Part shown: positions 1 through 4,441 of the stretch, piece by piece
How the letters are laid out: every line of letters begins with the position of its first letter
Position numbering within the stretch: the first letter of the stretch is position 1
DNA from: Dehalococcoidia bacterium
GTDB lineage: Bacteria; Chloroflexota; Dehalococcoidia; Lucifugimonadales; Lucifugimonadaceae
Assembly: GCA_028278465.1 (NCBI GenBank)
Contig: JANQEF010000213.1
Coordinates: forward strand, 1 to 5,420
Length of the DNA: 5,420 bases
Reading direction: 5' to 3'
Made by a program: the position numbers and the translations under genes
Notes under the pieces: model-generated
Told to the model about the DNA's origin: nothing
The model's input: the letters and a program-made list of their open reading frames with translations, nothing else
Databases searched by the model: none

Positions 1-37
1 GCAATTGTGGAACCACCAACGTCATGTTGTTTAGCAG

Positions 38-409
38 TTGTTGCGTGCCACCGCGGGAACGGGGTGGTGCCAGATCAGTTGTTACAAACCACTAGAACGC
101 GAGCTAGCGCCCGTTGCAGACGCGGCGTATCCCGAGATTGGCGATGTGTATATCCAAGGTGGGTTTCCGGGCCATGCTGTGATTGTCGTCGATGTGGCTG
201 AGAACGATGATTCTGAACGTGTGTTCTTGCTGGCCCAGAGCTATATGCCGGCCCAAGATATTCATGTTCTGAGGAGCTTCGAGGACATCAGCCCGTGGTA
301 TCAGGCGCAATCGGTGGGACTTCTACAGACGCCAGAGTGGGACTTCTCTTATGAGGATCTCAGGCGATTCCAGCGCAGCAGTTGTGTGAACGGCCGGGGA
401 CATCGTTGA
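38..409 (+). pseudogene. DUF4846 family protein, C-terminal remnant
   Basis: The frame carries the typical C-terminal half of DUF4846 proteins: GDVYIQGGFPGHAVIVVD (residues 35-52 of this open frame), LLAQSYMPAQDIHVL (64-78), SPWY (85-88), and TPEWDF followed by LRRF (98-111). These proteins are usually about 250-300 residues long and have no firmly known biochemical role. The only possible start is a TTG at 38 with no convincing ribosome binding site, and a TAG at 32-34 closes the frame upstream. Family-like sequence begins only near base 92 (LERELAPV). None of the three plus frames in bases 1-91 encodes the missing N-terminal half, so this does not look like a simple frameshift. I read it as a 5'-truncated remnant joined to unrelated DNA around base 90. 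The family call is confident. The pseudogene status is inferred, because the true upstream part could lie outside the window. Confidence 0.8.
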
Positions 410-527
410 CAGATCGATCATGGTCGGGTTGGTCGACCTCGGGTACGCGAGCCGGGTAGGGCCTCGAAGACGCTCGATAGCACGAGGCGGACATCTCCTG
501 GTCCAACGCCTCATGGGGGCGCATGTC

Positions 528-959
528 GTGAAGTCTCGAAAGCAGGTTGCGGTGGGGATCGTCTCCCTTCTTGCTCTGGTCGTCGTCGTCAATGTCGGCC
601 TGTGGGTCCGATGGGCTCACGGGACGACGATCATCACGGCTAGCAACGGTGCTCGAGGCGACTTGCTGGTCGCAGAGGTCAAGAGACTACCCATCAAGCG
701 AGATCTGATATCCATGTATTCCTCGTTATTCACCGGATCTCACTGCTATCAGGTATTGGTGTTTCTGGAGCCGAGAGGTGGGCCAGCCCTGACGTCTGCC
801 TGCTATTCTTTCGATAGCGTGGAGCCGGACGAATCGAGTATCGATGCGAATTGGCCGGATCGCGACACACTGCACATCGAGTTCGACGACCTCGCAGCGG
901 TAGAAGTCGTCGTTGACGTGTATGGCGAGTACGCATGGCGTCGACTTGCTGGTTCCTGA
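528..959 (+). CDS. Small membrane-anchored protein of unknown function
   Basis: I do not recognise this 143-residue protein. It begins with a short basic stretch (KSRK) followed by one strongly hydrophobic segment at residues 6-27 (VAVGIVSLLALVVVVNVGLW), which fits a single N-terminal membrane anchor or an uncleaved signal. The remaining 115 residues should be outside the cytoplasm and hold two cysteines (73 and 92) that could form a disulfide. The C-terminal part alternates beta-like strands (DTLHIEF, VEVVVDVYG), which faintly recalls DUF5412-like small exported proteins, but I would not assign it. I chose the GTG at 528 because it places the basic residues directly before the membrane segment and has a G-run at 515-519 upstream. 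An ATG at 513 or 420 would only add residues unlike a signal sequence. It looks intact, unlike the remnants on either side. Confidence 0.6.
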   Translation: MKSRKQVAVGIVSLLALVVVVNVGLWVRWAHGTTIITASNGARGDLLVAEVKRLPIKRDLISMYSSLFTGSHCYQVLVFLEPRGGPALTSACYSFDSVEPDESSIDANWPDRDTLHIEFDDLAAVEVVVDVYGEYAWRRLAGS

Positions 960-979
960 GACATGTGACCTATTCGGCT

Positions 980-994
980 GCCGTCTAACACGGC
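980..994 (+). terminator. Weak hairpin after the membrane protein gene
   Basis: GCCGT (980-984) and ACGGC (990-994) form a perfect 5-pair stem around a CTAAC loop. It lies 20 bases after the upstream stop codon and is followed by CTTGTT. As an intrinsic terminator it is weak: short stem and no real T run. The same bases contain GTCTAAC (983-989), which matches the RYYYAAC outer box of integron attC sites, so there are two competing readings. Confidence 0.25.
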
Positions 995-1006
995 CTTGTT
1001 GGTGTC

Positions 1007-1093
1007 GGTCCGGCCTGTCACGCCCCTGGCACAGAGTAGGGAAAGAGTGGTCCGACCTAGGGCCGCACAGGGGCTGACGACTCGTTGGCCCTG
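1007..1093 (+). repeat. Diverged repeat, copy A (attC-like, unproven)
   Basis: This segment is matched by copy B 373-374 bases downstream. Block 1 (1011-1030, CGGCCTGTCACGCCCCTGGC) is identical to copy B at 18 of 20 positions. Block 2 (GCCGCACAG, 1062-1070) is identical at the same offset. The end GGCCCTG (1087-1093) recurs with one base inserted, while the 31 bases between blocks 1 and 2 differ. Copy A folds well: GTCA (1017-1020), one unpaired C, then GCCCCTG (1022-1028) pair with CAGGGGC (1068-1074) and TGAC (1075-1078). GGCC at 1012-1015 can pair with GGCC at 1087-1090. Conserved ends, a variable centre and a stem with an unpaired base are features of integron attC sites. However, the right box here is GTTGGCC, one mismatch from GTTRRRY. 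Confidence 0.6.
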
Positions 1094-1107
1094 GATACGG
1101 CCAGGGC
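1088..1107 (+). repeat. Perfect 7-pair hairpin after repeat copy A
   Basis: GCCCTGG (1088-1094) and CCAGGGC (1101-1107) are exact reverse complements around the six-base loop ATACGG. There is no T run after it, so it is not a standard intrinsic terminator. The equivalent position after copy B does not have the second arm, so the hairpin is specific to copy A. It lies just before the first recognisable codons of the pseudopilin remnant. Confidence 0.5.
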
Positions 1108-1121
1108 GGCGCCAGGCCCGC

Positions 1122-1313
1122 CCGCAGCCCAAGGACGCCTGGGGGCGGCCGTTTGAGTACGTTTCAAGTGGCGATACATTCGAGTTGCGCTCCTGGGGAA
1201 GTGATCGCGAGCGTCAATCCACTCCGGCAGGGGGTGGTCAGGACGGCTTCGAGTTCGACATCATCTTCCGTGACGACTCGTTCTGGCAGTGGCCACGAGG
1301 GAAATGCGGCTAG
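1122..1313 (+). pseudogene. GspG-like type II secretion pseudopilin, C-terminal remnant
   Basis: The frame reads PKDAWGRPFEYVSSGDTFEL, then RSWGSDRERQ and FDIIFRDDSF before a TAG stop. The DxWGRPxxY motif followed by a short beta hairpin and an LxSxGxD-like turn is the hallmark of the C-terminal domain of major pseudopilins (GspG family), which form the pseudopilus of type II secretion systems. Everything upstream is missing: there is no N-terminal methylation signal, no long hydrophobic helix, and no family-like residues before about base 1122, although the frame stays open back to 996. At about 63 residues this cannot be a working pseudopilin. It lies between the two repeat copies, so the remnant may be cargo of whatever unit they define, or the scar of a deletion. 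The family call rests on one motif region and is moderately sure. Confidence 0.55.
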
Positions 1314-1379
1314 ATTGCCCGGTCGTGCACTGGGAATGAGGCTCCGGGGAGCGGCGTACGGCAACGTATTCAGCTGACG

Positions 1380-1467
1380 GCTCCGGCCGGTCACGTCCCT
1401 GGCTATACTTAGGGCGACGATTGTGCTGGCGATCGCCGCACAGGCGTCGGGCACGTGTTCGGCCCTG
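1380..1467 (+). repeat. Diverged repeat, copy B (attC-like, unproven)
   Basis: This is the partner of copy A. CGGCCGGTCACGTCCCTGGC (1384-1403), GCCGCACAG (1435-1443) and GGCCCTG (1461-1467) correspond to the three conserved blocks, with the first two at exactly the same spacing. The right arm differs from copy A but self-pairing is kept by other bases: GGCC (1385-1388) with GGCC (1461-1464), CACGT (1392-1396) with ACGTG (1453-1457), and CCTG (1398-1401) with CAGG (1441-1444). The right-hand box is GTTCGGC, again one mismatch from GTTRRRY. No clear RYYYAAC box is seen on the left. The thioesterase start is 55 bases beyond the repeat. Confidence 0.6.
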
Positions 1468-1510
1468 AAGTCCGCCAAGACTGCAGCTGAGAACAACGTC
1501 ACACAACATT

Positions 1511-1521
1511 GAGAGTCTCTC
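1511..1521 (+). promoter_or_regulatory. Palindrome over the thioesterase ribosome binding site
   Basis: GAGAGTCTCTC is a perfect inverted repeat around a single T and ends one base before the ATG at 1523. Its left arm GAGAG is the only Shine-Dalgarno-like sequence for this gene. It could be an operator half, or a small hairpin (GAGA/TCTC with a three-base loop) that hides the ribosome binding site. A chance occurrence is also possible. Confidence 0.35.
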
Positions 1522-1522
1522 C

Positions 1523-1960
1523 ATGACCAAAGATCCCCATTTCGTGGCGCTCGAGAAAATGTACCTGGCGGGTTCGATCAACAGGTTCTACCACCCGAGA
1601 ATCGACGTATCCGACTCCGAGGCGACGATTGAAATCGAAGTGTCCGAGAAGCTGTTCCATGCCGCCGGCGCAGTGCATGGCTCGGTCTATTTCAAGGTTC
1701 TCGATGACGCTGCGTTCTTCGCCGCGAATTCTCTCGAAAGGGAAGTGTTCGTTCTGACCACTGCGTTTACCACGTATCTCACCCGGCCGATCTCGTCCGG
1801 CACGCTTCGTTCGATCGGTCGGGTTGTCAACCGCAATAAGTCTCAGTTCATCGCGGAGGCGGTTGCGTACGACTCGGAAGGCCGTGAGGTCGGGCGCGGC
1901 ACCGGTATCTTCGTCCGCGGTAAGGCCCGGCTGCGGGATGTGCCTGGATACGACGCGTGA
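1523..1960 (+). CDS. PaaI-type hotdog-fold thioesterase
   Basis: This 145-residue protein is a full-length single hotdog domain of the PaaI/acyl-CoA thioesterase group, which hydrolyse acyl- or aryl-CoA thioesters in the cytoplasm as dimers or tetramers. The key region is FHAAGAVHGSVYFKVLDDAAF (from residue 45). H52-G53 sits at the start of the long hotdog helix, and D61-D62 on that helix is where the catalytic acidic residue of the family is found. FTTYLTRP (82-89) and RVVNRNKSQFIAEA (100-113) form the following strands, and the chain ends with the usual GTGIFVRG strand. The ATG at 1523 follows GAGAG at seven bases' distance, and family-like residues begin at DPHF. The actual substrate cannot be told from the sequence. 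The phosphoesterase gene begins 43 bases downstream on the same strand, so co-transcription is likely but a shared pathway is not evident. Confidence 0.88.
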   Translation: MTKDPHFVALEKMYLAGSINRFYHPRIDVSDSEATIEIEVSEKLFHAAGAVHGSVYFKVLDDAAFFAANSLEREVFVLTTAFTTYLTRPISSGTLRSIGRVVNRNKSQFIAEAVAYDSEGREVGRGTGIFVRGKARLRDVPGYDA

Positions 1961-2003
1961 CAACGCCTCGGGACTGACGGACTGTCCTGTTCGGAACCAT
2001 CAC

Positions 2004-2654
2004 ATGAGAGTCGTGGTCATCGGGGACACCCACGGTAAGCACGAGGATCTCGGGATCCTCGAAGGGGATGTGCTGATCCACTGCGGGGATTTCTGCGACG
2101 GTTTCCACAGGAACCCAGGTGACGTCCGAAACATCGACGCCTGGTTCGCCAGGCAAAGATTCGAGGTCGTTCTCTGCATTGGCGGGAACCACGACTTCGG
2201 CGCCGAGGATCGAACGAAGCGCGGCGAGCCGGTCCTCGAGCATGCGGTGTGGCTTCTGGACGACGCGTGCGTGCATCGAGGACTCAAGTTCTACGGGTCG
2301 CCCTGGCTTCCGCATCTCCAGGGGTGGGCGTTCTACCTGTCGTCGGACGGGCTCCGCGAGAAGTGGTCCCTGATCCCCGATGACACGGACGTACTCATCA
2401 CCCACACACCGCCGTTCGGGATCCTGGATCAGCCGCGATCTCGCAACGTGAATTGCGGATGCGCCCATTTGCTCGAGCGAGTCCGTGAGGTCAAGCCTCG
2501 ATTCCATCTGTTCGGACACAATCATGCCAGTGCCGGGATCGAGGAAGACGAATCCACCACGTTCGTCAACGCATCCGTTGTCGACAGCAGTCTCGAAGTC
2601 GTTCGGTCCGCGGCAGTCCTCGACATTCCTGCCGGTTCGTCGGGTGGAGAATGA
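2004..2654 (+). CDS. MPPED-like metallophosphoesterase
   Basis: This 216-residue calcineurin-like phosphoesterase has all the two-metal motifs in order: GDTHG (residues 7-11), HCGDF (26-30), GGNHD (60-64), THTPP (133-137) and FGHNHASAG (170-178). The short spacing, the THTPP form of the fourth motif and the compact length match the MPPED1/MPPED2-related (239AB) group, whose members hydrolyse phosphodiesters such as cyclic nucleotides in vitro. The physiological substrate is unknown. No signal peptide is seen, so it is cytoplasmic. The frame is open further upstream and overlaps the thioesterase gene, but the ATG at 2004 places the first strand (MRVVVIGDTHG) exactly where the family starts. 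The ribosome binding site is weak (GGA at 1993-1995). Its last codon overlaps the start of the lipoprotein gene (ATGA), which suggests translational coupling and a linked role. Confidence 0.9.
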   Translation: MRVVVIGDTHGKHEDLGILEGDVLIHCGDFCDGFHRNPGDVRNIDAWFARQRFEVVLCIGGNHDFGAEDRTKRGEPVLEHAVWLLDDACVHRGLKFYGSPWLPHLQGWAFYLSSDGLREKWSLIPDDTDVLITHTPPFGILDQPRSRNVNCGCAHLLERVREVKPRFHLFGHNHASAGIEEDESTTFVNASVVDSSLEVVRSAAVLDIPAGSSGGE

Positions 2655-3127
2655 AGATGAGTCGCATCGTATCGGTCGTTTCATGCGTCCTGTTCGTGCT
2701 TCTTTCCGGATGTTCCGGCTCGAGTGACGCCGACCGTGGCGTAGGCGCAGCCGCTCCCGGCGCCGATGCCGTGCACGATTCGTCGTTTCGGCTGGCCGAC
2801 CTGCCCGAGGTCGATCGACCGAAGGTACGGAAGCAACGCGCACGGCTTGCCGAGCATGATTTCGAGGAGACATTTCACCGGGTATACGACGAGGTCGTTC
2901 AAGATTGGACCGGAGCGATCGACTCGTTGATCGAGAGTGGACAGATCGAGATCGGGATGTCGCAATCCGAGATCCTTCGCCTGCTGGGAGAGCCTACCGG
3001 GAGCGGCGGGGATGCGGATCGGCAGTGGCTTCGCTGGTATCTCGACTCGCCGATGCACGTCAATCCCGCCTTCGACGTCGAGCTCCAGGGGGGCAAGGTG
3101 ACTTCATTCGGATTCGTCACGGCTTGA
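2651..3127 (+). CDS. Lipoprotein with SmpA/OmlA-like C-terminal domain
   Basis: This 158-residue protein begins with a signal peptide (KMSRI basic end, hydrophobic VSVVSCVLFVLL) that ends in the lipobox LSGC, so Cys21 should be lipidated and the protein anchored to a membrane facing the periplasm. A low-complexity linker (23-45) and a charged helical region (about 50-97) follow. The C-terminal part has IEIGMSQSEILRLLGEPTG (99-117), then a W-containing strand (WLRWYLD) and FDVELQGGKVTSFGF (141-155). This is the GMs-x-x-E-h-x-x-hhGEP pattern of SmpA/OmlA (BamE-like) and related BLIP-fold lipoproteins. The start overlaps the phosphoesterase stop by four bases; a second ATG two codons in (2657) is an equally possible start. 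Family members often act as small structural or inhibitory outer-membrane partners, but the role here is unknown. Confidence 0.8.
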   Translation: MKMSRIVSVVSCVLFVLLSGCSGSSDADRGVGAAAPGADAVHDSSFRLADLPEVDRPKVRKQRARLAEHDFEETFHRVYDEVVQDWTGAIDSLIESGQIEIGMSQSEILRLLGEPTGSGGDADRQWLRWYLDSPMHVNPAFDVELQGGKVTSFGFVTA

Positions 3128-3197
3128 TGATCCACCCGAGAAGGTCAGTGAAGCCTAGGGCTGCAATCTGGCAATCCGTGGCACCGCGGGAGATTCC

Positions 3198-3599
3198 ATG
3201 CTGACAGGTAGCTGTTTCTGCTCCGAGGTCTCGTACGAGCTGGACGGATCGCTCCAGAAGGGCCGGGCCTGTCACTGCTCCAAGTGCAGGAAGGTGTTCA
3301 GCGGAGCCTCGTCCGCTTATGCAGAGCTGGCGCCCGGCAGCGAGATCCGATGGACCAAGGGGACGGCGTCCCTGGTCTCCTCCAGGCCGCGTGATGGCTG
3401 GGCGATCGGTTTCTGTGGTAGCTGCGGCTCGACGCTCTGTGGGCTGTTCAACGGCGAGGTCCACGGCCTCACCCTGGGGTGTGTGGACGGCGATCCGGGC
3501 GTCGAGATCGAGATGCACATCTTCGTCGGATCCAAGGCGCCGTGGGATCACATCGGTGGCGACGCTCCTCAGTTCGACGAGCGTCCGGCCGGCAGTTGA
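3198..3599 (+). CDS. GFA/CENP-V family zinc-binding protein
   Basis: This 133-residue protein has the complete zinc-ligand set of the GFA (glutathione-dependent formaldehyde-activating enzyme-like) fold: GSCFC (C6, C8), CHCSKCRK (C25, C27, C30) and FCGSCGS (C73, C76). The usual tail HIFVGSKAPWDHIGGDAPQFDE is also present. The family is named after an enzyme said to join formaldehyde to glutathione, a role since disputed; most members have no proven reaction and may bind glutathione or another small thiol. GGGAG at 3188-3192 precedes the ATG at 3198 by five bases and fixes the start. It lies 70 bases after the lipoprotein, so it may have its own promoter, though no clear one is seen. GFA proteins are frequent as single genes in accessory DNA, including cassette arrays, which fits the surroundings. 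Confidence 0.9.
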   Translation: MLTGSCFCSEVSYELDGSLQKGRACHCSKCRKVFSGASSAYAELAPGSEIRWTKGTASLVSSRPRDGWAIGFCGSCGSTLCGLFNGEVHGLTLGCVDGDPGVEIEMHIFVGSKAPWDHIGGDAPQFDERPAGS

Positions 3600-3610
3600 A
3601 GAATAGCGTT

Positions 3611-3673
3611 ATGGACAATCTGATCGACGGGCTCGCAAGGGGAAAGTCGATGGAGAAGATCCTGCGGAAGTAG
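3611..3673 (+). CDS. Very short open frame, doubtful
   Basis: An ATG opens a 20-residue frame, MDNLIDGLARGKSMEKILRK, between the GFA gene and the next gene. The peptide is amphipathic and basic, and only a weak GAAGA lies upstream. It could be a leader peptide, a small protein, or the first codons of a gene whose remainder was lost. I have no family match and consider chance quite likely. Confidence 0.2.
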   Translation: MDNLIDGLARGKSMEKILRK

Positions 3674-3682
3674 TCGCAAGAC

Positions 3683-3689
3683 GAGGGAG
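3683..3689 (+). promoter_or_regulatory. Ribosome binding site that fixes a GTG start
   Basis: GAGGGAG lies six bases before the GTG at 3696. No ATG is available nearby in that frame, and the GTG is followed at once by a signal-peptide-like sequence, so this site decides the start of the thioredoxin-like protein. Confidence 0.6.
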
Positions 3690-3695
3690 AAGAAG

Positions 3696-3938
3696 GTGAG
3701 ACGCGGATCGCTCTGGGTGCCGATCGTGGCCGTACTGCCGCTGGCGGCGATCGTCCCGGCGACGGCCGCCAGGCACCCGTGGGTCGAGGGCGAGAGCCTG
3801 GAGTTCCGGCTACCCGATCCGGAGGGGCGGGTCGTCGGCTCGACCGACGAGCGGTTTGAGGAGGTGTTTTCCGCCATCCGCGCCGTGCGGGGCCTCCCGA
3901 TCGAGATCGAGACCCTGCTGGGCGAAGCGCCGCGTTGA
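3696..3938 (+). CDS. Secreted TlpA/redoxin-like protein lacking its thioredoxin core
   Basis: This 80-residue protein starts at a GTG with a good ribosome binding site. Residues 1-25 look like a cleavable signal peptide (RR, then a V/A/L/I-rich core, then PATAA). The next part, ESLEFRLPDPEGRVVGSTDERF (33-54), closely resembles the segment just before the active site in periplasmic TlpA-like redoxins, where it normally leads into GKVVLVxxWxxWCPxC. Here that whole core, including the CxxC pair, is absent. The chain runs straight into EVFSAIRAVRGLPIEIETLLGEAP, which could be the last helix of the same kind of protein. An internal in-frame deletion would explain this. It cannot be an oxidoreductase, as it has no cysteine. 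The family assignment is tentative and rests on a short stretch. Confidence 0.45.
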   Translation: MRRGSLWVPIVAVLPLAAIVPATAARHPWVEGESLEFRLPDPEGRVVGSTDERFEEVFSAIRAVRGLPIEIETLLGEAPR

Positions 3939-3948
3939 CGCCGTTTTT
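3921..3948 (+). terminator. Possible weak terminator at the stop of the redoxin-like gene
   Basis: GGCG (3921-3924) can pair with CGCC (3939-3942), and a run of five T follows at 3944-3948. The stem is only four pairs with a long loop and overlaps the stop codon, so this is a weak candidate. It would separate the redoxin-like gene from the gene at 4087. Confidence 0.25.
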
Positions 3949-4072
3949 GGCCTCCGCGAGCTCACGTCGCGGCGCGCCACTTGCAATCCGGCACACCGGT
4001 TGAGGTATCGTTGGCGCGGCGGCCCTCAGCCGTCGCCCACGCGTCGCCGGCGAATCCCGATTCCGCGCCTTC

Positions 4073-4076
4073 GAGG
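4073..4076 (+). promoter_or_regulatory. Ribosome binding site that fixes the start at 4087
   Basis: GAGG lies ten bases before the ATG at 4087. The frame is open upstream as far as 3856, but that part overlaps the redoxin-like gene and is arginine/proline-rich shadow sequence. This site and the change in amino-acid composition support 4087 as the start. Confidence 0.5.
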
Positions 4077-4086
4077 AACGAGAGAA

Positions 4087-4398
4087 ATGACGCAAGCGAA
4101 GACGTTTACCACGATCGATCTTCACAAGCTGCTCGAGAAGGTGATTCCCCACCTCACGCCGAAGCAGCGCGCGCAGTTCGCGCACCTCCGGATACCGACC
4201 AAACCCGTGGCGGCCGACTCCGGACCCGGCACCGATGGGAAGTCGATCTGGATCGTGGCCAGGAGCAAGGAGTCGGTCCTCTACTTCGACGGCAACGAGC
4301 AGCAGTTCGGCCTCGGGCGCCTCGACGGCGAGGTGCTGACCGATCGGAAGGCGATCGGCCCGGAGCTGGGCGCCGTGCTCGACAAGCTGCCGCACTGA
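4087..4398 (+). CDS. Hypothetical 103-residue soluble protein
   Basis: I do not recognise this protein. An N-terminal amphipathic helical part (TTIDLHKLLEKVIPHLTPKQRAQFAHL, roughly residues 8-34) is followed by a glycine-rich turn (SGPGTDGK) and then a beta-rich part, SIWIVARSKESVLYFDG (53-69) and QQFGLGRLDGE (72-82). A last helix GPELGAVLDKL ends the chain. There is no signal peptide, membrane segment or cysteine, so it should be a small cytoplasmic protein. The strand pattern with aromatic and acidic residues resembles small immunity-type or antitoxin-like proteins in general shape only, and I do not assign it. A 148-base gap separates it from the upstream gene, so it probably has its own promoter. 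It converges on the minus-strand gene, with their stop codons 40 bases apart. Confidence 0.7.
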   Translation: MTQAKTFTTIDLHKLLEKVIPHLTPKQRAQFAHLRIPTKPVAADSGPGTDGKSIWIVARSKESVLYFDGNEQQFGLGRLDGEVLTDRKAIGPELGAVLDKLPH

Positions 4399-4441
4399 CC
4401 GGATTCCGCCGCCGACCGTCGCGGGCGGTGCAAGCCGGTCA
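4396..4441. terminator. Inverted repeat joining two convergent stop codons
   Basis: TGACCGG (4396-4402) is the exact reverse complement of CCGGTCA (4435-4441). The outer three bases of each arm are the stop codon TGA of the gene on that strand. An inner pair CCGCC (4406-4410) and GGCGG (4424-4428) can extend the fold. The position between convergent genes suits a two-way terminator, but neither side has a T run, so function is inferred. Confidence 0.45.

Larger units (their letters stand above)
960..1522. other. 563-base stretch without an intact gene
   Basis: No complete gene is visible between the membrane protein and the thioesterase. The stretch holds a small hairpin just after the upstream stop (980-994), two diverged copies of an approximately 87-base repeat, a second hairpin (1088-1107), an orphan pseudopilin C-terminus (1122-1313), and a palindrome over the thioesterase ribosome binding site (1511-1521). 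Open frames on the minus strand here show no family features and are rejected. Confidence 0.7.

Noticed and set aside
406..434. TTGACA at 406-411 as a -35 promoter element for the membrane protein gene
   Set aside because: No acceptable -10 hexamer is found at 15-19 bases' distance, and the motif overlaps the stop codon of the DUF4846 remnant.
461..488. Third copy of the repeat (TAGGGC and a GCCTCG/CGAGGC hairpin)
   Set aside because: Only the TAGGGC and AGGCG pieces resemble copies A and B, with different spacing; the strong conserved blocks are missing.
500..506. GTCCAAC as another attC left box before the membrane protein gene
   Set aside because: No GTTRRRY-like partner occurs within 150 bases downstream and no blocks of copies A or B are found there.
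1404..1409. TATACT as a -10 promoter element for the thioesterase
   Set aside because: It has no -35 partner at 16-18 bases and is not kept in the matching position of repeat copy A.
1848..2873. 341-residue minus-strand open frame
   Set aside because: It lies opposite the well-supported phosphoesterase and lipoprotein genes, is arginine-rich, and has no family features; it is a GC-driven shadow.
3981..4011. TTGCAA and TATCGT as a promoter for the gene at 4087
   Set aside because: The spacing is 19 bases and both hexamers are poor matches; I see no better promoter in this gap.
3469..4395. 308-residue minus-strand open frame
   Set aside because: It is arginine/proline-rich low-quality sequence opposite genes with good ribosome binding sites.
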